A stretch of DNA of 42,895 bases from Sphingobacteriales bacterium. GTDB taxonomy: Bacteria > Bacteroidota > Bacteroidia > Chitinophagales > Chitinophagaceae. Position numbers and translations under genes: made by a program. A model generated the notes under the pieces. It was not told the DNA's origin, did not search any database, and saw only the letters and a list, made by a program, of their open reading frames with translations. The stretch spans positions 1-42,895 of the forward strand of contig JAHEEX010000005.1 of assembly GCA_024640465.1 (NCBI GenBank), in the 5' to 3' direction. Position 1 is the first letter of the stretch. Each line of letters begins with the position of its first letter. Shown here one piece after another: positions 17,549-25,666 of the stretch.

Positions 17549-19606
17549 TTATGCTTTTCGGGGCCACTCTTTTTTGCGAACCATGGTTAGTATCGTGGCC
17601 ACTGCTACGTGTTCTCCTGTTTCGTCCCTCACTTCCACGAGCCATTTCACAATACCTTTCGGAATATCTGTTTCTTCTTTCTGTTCCTGTTCAATTTTTT
17701 CTTTACAGGTCAGTTGCACGCCAATGGTACTCCCTGCATATACGGGTTTCATAAACCTGCACTCTTCCAATCCGTAATTTAATAAAACAGGACCTTTTGC
17801 CGCATCAACAAATAACCCGGCTGCGGCACTGAGTATAAAATACCCATGGGCAACCGGTTTTTCAAACAGTGTTCCTTCCAGTGAGGTATGATCTGTATGT
17901 GCGTAAAAATGATCCCATGAAACATTGGCGAAGTTTACAATATCGGCTTCTGTAACTGTTCGCTTATGGGTGTGCAAAGTATCCCCGATAGCCAATTCTT
18001 CGAAATATTTCCGGAAAGGATGCTTAATATCTTCCTGTGTTTCAGCATTAGGCTGGTAAATATTTGTAATGGCTGTAATGGCTGTAGGCGAACCTTGAAC
18101 AGCTACCCTTTGCATATAATGTTTCACACCCCTTACGCCTCCCATTTCTTCGCCTCCGCCAGCCCTTCCCGGGCCGCCATGTACCAGGAGTGGTAACGGT
18201 GAACCATGACCGGTACTTTCTTTTGCACAGGCTTCATTTAATACAAGTATCCTGCCGTGATGTGTAGCCGCACCTAATACATATTGCCTGAATATTTTAT
18301 GATTTGAACTTACGATAGTGCTGCAGAGAGAACCGCTTCCTTTTTTGGATAAAACAATGGCCTCGTCAAGACCTTTATACGGCATGATTGTACTAACCGG
18401 ACCAAATGCTTCTACACTATGTACCACTTCAGTTGACATTGGTGTAGAATTTTTTATCAGGAGCGGGCTTAAAAATGCGCCTTTGTTATAATCCGCATCT
18501 ATCAGGTTGGCAGAATCAAGAGAGCCATAAACCAATTCCGATCCCTGCAAGAGTTTATGCACCTGTTCCCTGACCTCATTACGTTGCGTTTGGCCAGCCA
18601 ATGCACCCATTCTCACTTTTTCATTTTGCGGATTCCCCATTACTGTTTGGGAAAGCGCCTGGCTGATGGATTTCCAGGCTTCTTCCATGCGGTTTTCCGG
18701 GACAAAGATTCTTCTGACCGCAGTACATTTCTGACCGGCTTTGACGGTCATTTCTTTTCTTATTTCTTTGATGAAAATTTCCCAGTCGGCGGATCCGGGT
18801 TCAACATCCTCACCTACTACCAAACAATTCAGCGAATCTGCTTCCATATTAAAGGGTACGCTTTCCCGTAAGATAACCGGATGAGATTTTAACATGAGGC
18901 CTGTAGATGCGGAACCGGTAAATGTTACTACATCCTGTGAACCTGTATGATCCAGCAGATCACCGGCACTGCCGCAAATGAGTTGCAAGGCGCCTTCCGG
19001 CAGGATGCCTGATGCGATGATCTCCTGTACTACCGCTTCTGTTAGAAAAGAGGTAATGGTCGCGGGCTTAACAATTGCGGGCATTCCTGCCAGCCAGTTG
19101 ACCGCGCATTTTTCGAGCATTCCCCATACCGGAAAATTGAATGCATTGATATGAATGGCAACACCTTCTTTTGGCACCAGCAGGTGCTGTGCCATAAAAG
19201 TGTTTAACTTACTCAGGTTATGAGCCTCTCCATCTGTACAAAATGTTTCATTGGGAAATTTTCTGCGAAGGGATGCATATGCGAACAGGTTTCCGAAACC
19301 ACCTTCAATATCTATCCAGCTATCCGCTCTTGTTGCACCGGTCAGTGCACTGATGGTATAAAATTTTTCTTTTTTTTCAGTGAGGTATAATGCGAGGGCA
19401 CGCAGCATTCTGCCTCTCTCGTGAAAAGTCATCCTGCGTAAGTTGGTGTTTCCTTTTTCCCGGGCAAAACGAACTGCGCCGGCAAAATCGATACCTTTTG
19501 AACTGGCATTTGTTATGATCTCCCCTGTGCAGGCATTGAAAAGCGGTTGCCCTTCACCGTCACCTTCGATCCAGTTGCCTTTGATATAATTTCCGAGTTT
19601 TTTCAT
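17549..19606 (-). CDS. paaZ: Bifunctional PaaZ: oxepin-CoA hydrolase / 3-oxo-5,6-dehydrosuberyl-CoA semialdehyde dehydrogenase
   Basis: 685 residues, almost the length of E. coli PaaZ. An N-terminal aldehyde dehydrogenase (residues ~1-520) carries general base Glu255 (FNMEADSLN) and nucleophile Cys294 (KAGQKCTAVRR). A C-terminal MaoC hot-dog hydratase (residues ~535-685) has FANVSWDHFYAHTD with Asp565 and His570, then VAHGYFILSAAAGLFVDAAK. In phenylacetate degradation it opens oxepin-CoA and oxidises the resulting aldehyde. A crotonase gene follows, but paaABCDE, paaK and paaJ are not in this window, so the rest of the pathway must be elsewhere or absent. Some Bacteroidota carry PaaZ-like proteins without the pathway. 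Confidence 0.93.
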   Translation of the reverse strand: MKKLGNYIKGNWIEGDGEGQPLFNACTGEIITNASSKGIDFAGAVRFAREKGNTNLRRMTFHERGRMLRALALYLTEKKEKFYTISALTGATRADSWIDIEGGFGNLFAYASLRRKFPNETFCTDGEAHNLSKLNTFMAQHLLVPKEGVAIHINAFNFPVWGMLEKCAVNWLAGMPAIVKPATITSFLTEAVVQEIIASGILPEGALQLICGSAGDLLDHTGSQDVVTFTGSASTGLMLKSHPVILRESVPFNMEADSLNCLVVGEDVEPGSADWEIFIKEIRKEMTVKAGQKCTAVRRIFVPENRMEEAWKSISQALSQTVMGNPQNEKVRMGALAGQTQRNEVREQVHKLLQGSELVYGSLDSANLIDADYNKGAFLSPLLIKNSTPMSTEVVHSVEAFGPVSTIMPYKGLDEAIVLSKKGSGSLCSTIVSSNHKIFRQYVLGAATHHGRILVLNEACAKESTGHGSPLPLLVHGGPGRAGGGEEMGGVRGVKHYMQRVAVQGSPTAITAITNIYQPNAETQEDIKHPFRKYFEELAIGDTLHTHKRTVTEADIVNFANVSWDHFYAHTDHTSLEGTLFEKPVAHGYFILSAAAGLFVDAAKGPVLLNYGLEECRFMKPVYAGSTIGVQLTCKEKIEQEQKEETDIPKGIVKWLVEVRDETGEHVAVATILTMVRKKEWPRKA

Positions 19607-19652
19607 CTGGCGGGTTTTGAGTCTCCTGTAAAATTAGTGTAATCACATAGAC

Positions 19653-19683
19653 TTAACCGCAAAGCCCGGAAGAACGCTAAGAA
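19653..19683. repeat. Dispersed intergenic repeat, copy 1
   Basis: TTAACCGCAAAG-N10-CGCTAAGAA. The same two blocks with the same 10-nt spacing occur at 40544-40574. This copy lies between the stop of the DUF1569 gene and the start of paaZ. Confidence 0.6.
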
Positions 19684-19688
19684 ATAAT

Positions 19689-20177
19689 TCAGGCTTTTAT
19701 AAGTGGTTCAACGCCAAATTGCCTGAGGTGATGGAGGGCGTGTTTATACAAAAGCTGAATTTGTTCTGCATAATTTAGATTCCCAAAAAAAGGATTCAGC
19801 ACTTTTTTGCCTTCTTCATTTTCATATGCCCTAAAAAACTCAAGCAGGTTAACCTGTAGTTCACCAATGGCAGCTTGTATGGTATGATTTCTTAATGGAT
19901 ATGGCTCTTCATCCAAAAGAGGGTTTATTGTATTTTCTTTGAAAGGCTTATCGCTCATCAGAAAATTATAACTATTCGCCGGATCGGTCGGTTCAGTGGT
20001 ACCCGGCAGGCGAAGGGTTCCGGTAGCAATTTTTATAGCTGCACTGAAATGTTCTATCATTTGCTGCAGGTTCATTTTCCCCCATAAGGGTTTTGTACCC
20101 GTGTCAATTTTTTGCAGCAGGGGAATATATTCCTTTTTAAGAAACTGTAATTTCTCCTCATTCATAAGCAAAGCCAT
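19689..20177 (-). CDS. DUF1569 / DinB-like protein
   Basis: 162 residues. FLKKEYIPLLQKIDTGTKPLWGKMNLQQMIEHF matches in style the start of DUF1569 proteins of the DinB-like four-helix-bundle superfamily (key part TKPLWGKMNLQQMIEHF). Possible metal-ligand histidines are in QMIEHF and the C-terminal KHALHHLRQFG. Members are often thiol-dependent transferase-like or of unknown activity; no signal peptide is seen. The ATG is 2 nt after the adk stop, so translation is probably coupled. A second ATG four codons on (20165) is an alternative start. Confidence 0.8.
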   Translation of the reverse strand: MALLMNEEKLQFLKKEYIPLLQKIDTGTKPLWGKMNLQQMIEHFSAAIKIATGTLRLPGTTEPTDPANSYNFLMSDKPFKENTINPLLDEEPYPLRNHTIQAAIGELQVNLLEFFRAYENEEGKKVLNPFFGNLNYAEQIQLLYKHALHHLRQFGVEPLIKA

Positions 20178-20179
20178 TA

Positions 20180-20767
20180 TTATACTGATTGGCTCATTTT
20201 CTTATCAATAATGGTGGAAAGAGATGTAAATATATCATCAACGGAACCAACACCCTCTATTTCAACCACTTTGTCGGATTTTCGATAGTGATTGGCAACA
20301 GGAAGTGTGTCCCTGGAATAAACTTCAAGTCTTTTACGCTGCACATTTTCATCAGCATCGTCACTCCGGCCAGAAGTTTTAGCCCTGTTTACCATCCTGC
20401 TGATCAATTCTTCTTCCGGAACCTGCAAAAACAAAACTGCGCCAATGCTGGTTTTATTAAAATCCAGCAATTTATCCAGGGCTTCCGCCTGTGCAGTGGT
20501 GCGGGGGAAACCATCAAATAAAAATCCATTCACATCCTTATTGGCATCCAGGGCTGTACTGATCATCCCTATAACCACTTCATCAGGAACAAGCTGACCT
20601 TTATCCATGAGACTTTTAGCTTCCATACCCAGCGGGGTTTGTTGGGCAATTTCAGATCGAAGCAGATCACCGGTAGATAAATGCTTAAACTTGTACTTTT
20701 CAATTAATTTTTCAGATTGGGTGCCTTTTCCACTTCCGGGAGGTCCAAATAAAATCAGGTTAAACAT
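20180..20767 (-). CDS. adk: Adenylate kinase
   Basis: 195 residues. It catalyses AMP + ATP to 2 ADP in the cytoplasm. The P-loop is LFGPPGSGKGTQ (residues 7-18), followed by STGDLLRSEI, the AMP-site FLFDGFPRTTAQAEAL, and a short LID (NRAKTSGRSDDADENVQRKR) with DD and conserved Arg residues. The short LID without zinc-binding cysteines explains the length below the 214 residues of E. coli Adk; Bacteroidota commonly have this form. It is followed directly by the DUF1569 gene and is divergent from msrB. On its strand a TATATTTG box (20802-20809) lies upstream. Confidence 0.96.
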   Translation of the reverse strand: MFNLILFGPPGSGKGTQSEKLIEKYKFKHLSTGDLLRSEIAQQTPLGMEAKSLMDKGQLVPDEVVIGMISTALDANKDVNGFLFDGFPRTTAQAEALDKLLDFNKTSIGAVLFLQVPEEELISRMVNRAKTSGRSDDADENVQRKRLEVYSRDTLPVANHYRKSDKVVEIEGVGSVDDIFTSLSTIIDKKMSQSV

Positions 20768-20801
20768 GGCTTCATATCCCGGTCATTTATTGCGGGGATT
20801 C

Positions 20802-20809
20802 CAAATATA
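20802..20809 (-). promoter_or_regulatory. Putative -7 box for adk (TATATTTG)
   Basis: On the minus strand TATATTTG matches TAnnTTTG, 34 nt before the adk ATG. No good -33 TTTG is found at the usual 19-21 nt distance. Confidence 0.35.
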
Positions 20810-20889
20810 ATGGTAAAAAAAGAATGTTAAAACATTTAGCCAAAAAAGCTTTTAACGATCAGAAGGCATGATTCAGAACTAAGAGGCCA

Positions 20890-20897
20890 TACTTTTG
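20890..20897 (+). promoter_or_regulatory. Putative -7 box for msrB (TACTTTTG)
   Basis: TACTTTTG matches TAnnTTTG and lies 23 nt before the msrB ATG. The -33 element is not evident. Confidence 0.38.
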
Positions 20898-20920
20898 TTA
20901 TAAATGTAAATCTCCCGGAA

Positions 20921-21487
20921 ATGAAAATAAGACTGATTTGGATTTTTGCCTTTGCACTGGGCAGTATGAACTGCAGTTATTCCCAACAATCCATCAATAA
21001 AGAAAAAACAACCATGGAAGACAAAGACAATAAACAACCGATTAATGTAAAAAATGGTACAGAGAAAGTGAATCTTCCGGATTCGGCCTGGAAAAAAATG
21101 CTCTCCCCGGAAGTATATTATATTGCACGCCAGAAAGGAACTGAACGTCCCTGGACCAGCAAATATGAAAAATTCAATGAAGTGGGTACCTATTACTGTG
21201 CGGCATGTGGTAATGCATTATTCAAAAGCGACACAAAGTTTGAGAGTGGCTGTGGATGGCCCAGTTTCTATGAGCCAATTTCTAAAAAAAGTATTATTAA
21301 TACTGTAGATAACAGTCATGGTATGACCCGCACAGAAGTGCAGTGTGGCAGGTGTGAAGCACATCTGGGGCATGTATTTGACGACGGCCCCCCGCCTACC
21401 GGATTACGGTATTGCATAAACGGCGTTATCCTTGATTTTGAAAAAGCTAAGGAAGCAGAGAAGAAATATGAAAAGGGCAAGATGTAG
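20921..21487 (+). CDS. msrB: Exported peptide-methionine (R)-S-oxide reductase
   Basis: 188 residues. It reduces methionine-R-sulfoxide in proteins. An N-terminal signal (IRLIWIFAFALGSMNCSYSQ) places it in the periplasm or on a membrane; Cys18 does not sit in a perfect lipobox. The SelR/MsrB domain spans ~50-178. It has zinc cysteines Cys93/Cys96 (YYCAACGNALF) and Cys142/Cys145 (QCGRCEAHLGHVF), SGCGWPSF (Cys111, the usual recycling Cys) and catalytic Cys165 in GLRYCINGV. It is a single gene, ending before a strong hairpin terminator shared with the convergent YceI gene. Confidence 0.95.
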   Translation: MKIRLIWIFAFALGSMNCSYSQQSINKEKTTMEDKDNKQPINVKNGTEKVNLPDSAWKKMLSPEVYYIARQKGTERPWTSKYEKFNEVGTYYCAACGNALFKSDTKFESGCGWPSFYEPISKKSIINTVDNSHGMTRTEVQCGRCEAHLGHVFDDGPPPTGLRYCINGVILDFEKAKEAEKKYEKGKM

Positions 21488-21523
21488 CGGAGTACATTTT
21501 TTTGAGCATATAACACATAATAT

Positions 21524-21556
21524 AAATGCCGGTTCCTTTTGAAAGAACCGGCATTT
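21524..21556. terminator. Bidirectional hairpin terminator between msrB and the YceI gene
   Basis: Perfect 12-bp inverted repeat AAATGCCGGTTC / GAACCGGCATTT with a 9-nt loop (21536-21544). It lies between the two convergent stop codons. The A/T ends give U-rich tails on both strands, so it can end transcription from both sides. Confidence 0.8.
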
Positions 21557-21582
21557 AGCTATAATATATCAGCAATGAATTC

Positions 21583-22194
21583 TTATTTGACTTCCTGAGG
21601 CTTAACCTCGTTCATCTCCAAATTGATCTGGATGTCTACATCTTTCCCAACAACCAATCCGCCTGCTTCTGTTGCACGGTCCCATTTAAGGTTATAATCG
21701 AAACGATTGATCGTGGTTTTTGCCTTAAAGCCTGATTTTCTGCCCTTACCTGCATTAACGGTACCGCCATAACTAACATCAAAAACAACCGGTTTTGTAA
21801 TGTCCCTGATGGTAAGGTTACCACTTAACTGGTATTTATTATTTCCCAGGGGTTTAAATGAAGTACTTGAAAACTTCATTGTAGGGAATTGTGTAGCATT
21901 AAAGAAATCTTCACTTTTCAGGTGTTTGTCCCTGTTTTCATTTTCTGTATTAATGGAATTAATATCCACCTGAAAACTGATTGTTGCATCTGAAAAATCA
22001 GGCTTTGTATGTTCCACATTACCTTCAAAAATTTTGAACGTTCCTTCAACTTCAGAAACGGTCATATGCGTTACCGTGAATTTTACATTGGAATGGCTTT
22101 TATCAACCGTCCACTTAGTTCCCTGGGCCAATAATTGTACCGAAATAAACATAAATGCCATTACTGATAGAAGAGAAAATAACTTTTTTTGCAT
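21583..22194 (-). CDS. Secreted YceI-family lipid-binding-like protein
   Basis: 203 residues with a signal peptide (LLSVMAFMFISVQLLAQ). The YceI lipocalin-like barrel shows the usual start GTKWTVDKSHSNVKFTVTHM, FEGNVEHTKPDFSDATISFQ, NRDKHLKSEDFFNATQFPTM, YQLSGNLTIRDITKPVVFDV and the end GKDVDIQINLEMNEV. YceI proteins bind isoprenoid or long-chain lipids in the periplasm; the natural ligand here is unknown. It is a single gene transcribed toward the shared terminator. Upstream, at 22253-22264, is a short AAAACATGTTTT palindrome of doubtful meaning. Confidence 0.93.
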   Translation of the reverse strand: MQKKLFSLLSVMAFMFISVQLLAQGTKWTVDKSHSNVKFTVTHMTVSEVEGTFKIFEGNVEHTKPDFSDATISFQVDINSINTENENRDKHLKSEDFFNATQFPTMKFSSTSFKPLGNNKYQLSGNLTIRDITKPVVFDVSYGGTVNAGKGRKSGFKAKTTINRFDYNLKWDRATEAGGLVVGKDVDIQINLEMNEVKPQEVK

Positions 22195-22315
22195 ATTGGT
22201 AAATTTTAATGTTTAAACACTAAATTAAAGTTTTTTGTCTAATCAATATGTTAAAACATGTTTTTTTTGATCAGGAGTAGTTTTTTAAGATGCTGATCCA
22301 CCCGGTTAACTTTCG

Positions 22316-22376
22316 CCACAGGTAAAACATTTTTTAGCATAGTTAGTTTTATCGCTAAATTTCAACCCTTAAATTG
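22316..22376 (+). promoter_or_regulatory. Conserved upstream block, copy 1 (shared with 29881-29939)
   Basis: CACAGGTAAAACATTTTTTAG then CAT, followed after ~20 nt by CTAAATTTCAACCCTTA, aligns by eye with the region before the amidohydrolase gene at 29954. The distance to the start codon is also similar (45 against 49 nt after the AGCAT). This suggests a common promoter or operator for two secreted-protein genes. Confidence 0.45.
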
Positions 22377-22384
22377 GATTACGC

Positions 22385-25300
22385 ATGGAGAGTAAACGCC
22401 TTTTACCCTATTCAATCATTTTGATATTTTTCGTTCAGTTTTCCGTATTCCCTGTTTCAGCGCAGAAAGTGGGACTTTCACAATTTGCCAAATGGAAGCC
22501 CCGGAACCTGGGTCCATCCGGAATGAGTGGCCGGATTACGGCTATTGATGCAGTTGTTGATGATCCCAAAACTGTTTACCTCGGCGCTGCTTCCGGGGTG
22601 TCTGGAAAACCATTAATGGAGGAGCGGCCTGGACCTCAGTATTTGACGAACAGCCCATCCTGAATATCGGGTCAATAGCTATTCAGCAGAATAATCCTTC
22701 TGTTGTTTGGGTGGGTACAGGTGAAGGGAATCCCCGTAATTCGATCAGCCTCGGGGAAGGCATTTTTAAATCCCTGGATGGGGGAAAGACATGGAAAAGA
22801 ATGGGCCTCGAGAAAACCCGGAATATACACCGGCTTATCATCGACCCGCAACAGCCTCAAACTGTATATGCCGGTGCCATTGGAAACCCATATGCAGAAC
22901 ATCCGGAAAGGGGTGTTTTTAAAACCACCGATGGCGGAGAAACATGGAATAAAATCCTCTTTACCAATGATACTTCCGGTGTGGCGGACATGATCATGGA
23001 TCCTTCCAATCCCAATAAATTATTTGTGGCCATGTGGCAGCACCGTCGCACTCCCTGGAGTTTAAGCAGTGGTGGTCCCGGCAGTGGATTATACATGACC
23101 CTCGATGGCGGAAAAAACTGGAAGAAACTGGGCAAGGCCGAAGGACTTCCAGATGGGAATCTTGGTCGCATTGGTCTGGCCATATCCCGCAGCAATCCTA
23201 ACCGGGTCTATGCTCTGGTGGAAGCCACCAAGAATGGATTATATAGAAGCGACGATGGCGGCTACACCTGGGAACTGGTAAACAGCGATCCCCAATGGGT
23301 TTCCAACCGTCCTTTCTATTTCCAGGATATTGCCTGCGACCCTGAAAATGAAAACCGGTTATGGCTCATTTACCAGATGATATCTGCCAGTGAAGATGGT
23401 GGGAAAAATTTCAAAGTGGTGATCCCCTATAACGGCATCCACCCCGATCACCATGCATTCTGGATCAACCCCAAAAACGGCAGTCATATTATTGATGGTA
23501 ACGACGGTGGCATTGGTGTTACTCAGGACCGCGGAAAGACCTGGCTTTTTGATGAGAAAATTCCTGTAGGGCAGTTTTATCACATCAATGTTGATAACGA
23601 AACGCCATATAATGTGATGGGTGGGATGCAGGACAATGGAAGCTGGAGAGGGCCCGGATATACCTGGATGGATGGCGGCATTAAAAATTATTATTTCGAA
23701 AACCTCTGGGGAGGCGATGGTTTTGATGTGATGCCCGATCAGGAAGATGCCAGTTGGGTATATGCCATGAGCCAGGGGGGATCTGTTGGTAGGTACAATG
23801 TGAAAACAGGGGAAACCTGGTTCATAAGGCCTCCGGAAACTGACCTTAAAACCCGTTTGCGTTTTAACTGGAATGCAGCGATGGCACAGGACCCATTTGA
23901 AAAATCTACCATTTATTATGGCAGTCAGTTTTTGCATAAAAGCTCCAATAAAGGAGCCAGTTGGGAAACCATTTCACCAGACCTCACCACAAATGATACA
24001 GTTAAAACGGATCAAAAAAATAACGGGGGTATTTCTGTTGATATTACCGGCGCAGAAAATTATTGCACTATCCTGACCATTGCTCCATCTCAAAAAGAAA
24101 GAGGGGTGATATGGGTTGGTACTGATGATGGGAATGTACAACTCACTCGTGATGGTGGAAAAACGTGGACCAGTTTTAGGGGCAGGATTACCGGTATGCC
24201 TTTGGGTGGATGGATACCACAGATTCAAACTTCAAGGTATAATGCCGGAGAAGCGTTTGTGGTTTGTAATGATTACCGCCGGGGTGATTTCAAACCCTAT
24301 ATTTTCAGGACGACTGATTATGGCAAAACCTGGAGCAGGATGATCGATGAGAAAAAAGTTACGGGTTATGCCTTATGCGTTATACAGGACCCTGCAGAAC
24401 CAAATCTGATCTTTGTGGGAACAGAACAGGGCTTATGGGTTAGCCTGGATAATGGCGTTTCTTTTGAACAATGGAAAAATGGCTATCCTTCTGTATCCAC
24501 ATACGACATGGCCATACAGGAACGCGAGGCCGACCTGGCCATTGCTTCTTTTGGCCGGGCTTTATGGATCCTCGATGATATCAGGCCATTAAGAAAGCTA
24601 GCTGCAAACAAAGGCCAGCTGAACAAACCAATACAATTATTCACTGCACCCGATGCGATACAAGCGCAATATCGCAATGCCCCTGGTTATGAATGGAGCA
24701 CCTGGGGTATTTGGGATGCTGATAACAAACCACGCGGTGCTTCTGTATCATATTTCATTCAACCGGTAAAAAAAGACACTTCAAAAAATGCAAAAGCAGA
24801 TAGTGCATTCGTAAAGATTTATAATGAACAAGGTGCATTGATCAGAAACCTTAAATGGAAAGCAGATACAGGGTTTAACCGAAACGTATGGCGGATGGAC
24901 GAAAGGGGATTTCGATCCCCAGGCTCCCCCAAACCAAAACCCGGAGATCCGGAACCAGGCGGGCAGCAGGTTCTTCCCGGAACATATAAACTGGTAATGG
25001 AATATCAGCAGGCAAAAGATTCAACCCTGATTACCATAAAAGATGATCCCAGGTTGGGCAACAGGAATTCGGTTAGAATAGCACAAAGCCAGATGCGTGA
25101 AAGATTGCGAAAAAGCTCAGACCAGTTGACTGTCAGGATGGATCAATTGACGGAAGCGGAAGAGGCTTGCAAAAAAGTAGAAGCACATTACAAAGATATT
25201 ACAGGCGCAACTGCTGATTCAATAAGGAAGGAAACCAAGGTCATGCAGGATTCCATTAAAGCCATCCGTGAATTCATCAGTGGAAAAACGCAAACCAGGC

Positions 25301-25530
25301 AGGGATACGGACAGGTGCCACAAATAACTGTGATGAACCAATTGCAAGAGGCCAATCAATCCATTGGTTCCAAGCCAATTGCACCAGGAGCACAGGAAGA
25401 ATTACAAGTTGCACAGGCGGAACAATTAATTGCGGCAGCTGTTGGGCGTATAGATCGTTTTATGACAGGACCATGGGCATCTTACCGAACAAAAGTGGAA
25501 GGTAGTAAACAAAGTTTTTTTAAGGAGTAG
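22385..25530 (+). pseudogene. Secreted sortilin/BNR-repeat protein (VPS10-like), interrupted by a 1-nt frameshift
   Basis: Would encode about 1048 residues. The frame from ATG 22385 gives a signal peptide (IILIFFVQFSVFPVSAQ) and WKPRNLGPSGMSGRITAID up to GAASG, then leaves frame and stops at 22663. The frame that resumes right after (VWKTINGGAAWTSVFDEQP and on) is open to 25530. One missing G in the run 22595-22598 (tccGGGGtgtctgg) explains the break: with five Gs it reads SGGVWKTINGG, which fits the family. The downstream part has many BNR/Asp-box turns (SLDGGKTWKRM, TTDGGETWNKI, TLDGGKNWKKL, SEDGGKNF, TRDGGKTWTSF) of a sortilin-type propeller. The C-terminal ~300 residues include a FlgD-like segment and a coiled-coil-rich part. 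Natural pseudogene or assembly error cannot be told apart. Function of the intact family is unknown (exported, possibly peptidase-linked). Confidence 0.88.
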
Positions 25531-25551
25531 GCCGATCGTAATGACTTATTT

Positions 25552-25588
25552 AAATCTCCCTGCCGAATGGATGCGACAGGGAGATTTT
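25552..25588 (+). terminator. Intrinsic terminator after the sortilin-like gene
   Basis: Perfect 11-bp stem AAATCTCCCTG / CAGGGAGATTT with a 14-nt loop, followed by TTATTTTA. It lies 22 nt after the stop at 25530. Confidence 0.8.
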
Positions 25589-25654
25589 ATTTTACCGCTC
25601 TTGTATTTGTACGCTTCAGTGTAAAATAAAGATGGTTTTATAAGCCCACCTGCT

Positions 25655-25662
25655 TACTTTTG
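25655..25662 (+). promoter_or_regulatory. Putative -7 box close to the aminotransferase start (TACTTTTG)
   Basis: TACTTTTG matches TAnnTTTG and is only 4 nt before the ATG at 25667. If used, the transcript would start at or near the ATG and be leaderless. A -33 element is not clear. Confidence 0.4.
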
Positions 25663-25666
25663 TTCC

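Noticed and set aside
22253-22264. AAAACATGTTTT palindrome upstream of the YceI gene as an operator
   Set aside because: Only 12 bp in a very A/T-rich stretch, easily by chance, and with no second site.
22590-22600. Programmed ribosomal frameshift in the sortilin-like gene
   Set aside because: No slippery heptamer or downstream stem was seen, and the G-run is only four long. A simple 1-nt loss is enough.
22385-22663. A separate 92-residue gene
   Set aside because: Its last ~20 codons are the out-of-frame reading of the sortilin-like gene after the missing G; it is the N-terminal part of that broken gene.
23359-23937. 192-codon minus-strand ORF inside the sortilin-like gene
   Set aside because: Antisense shadow of the repeat-containing coding strand; no start signal and no recognisable domain.
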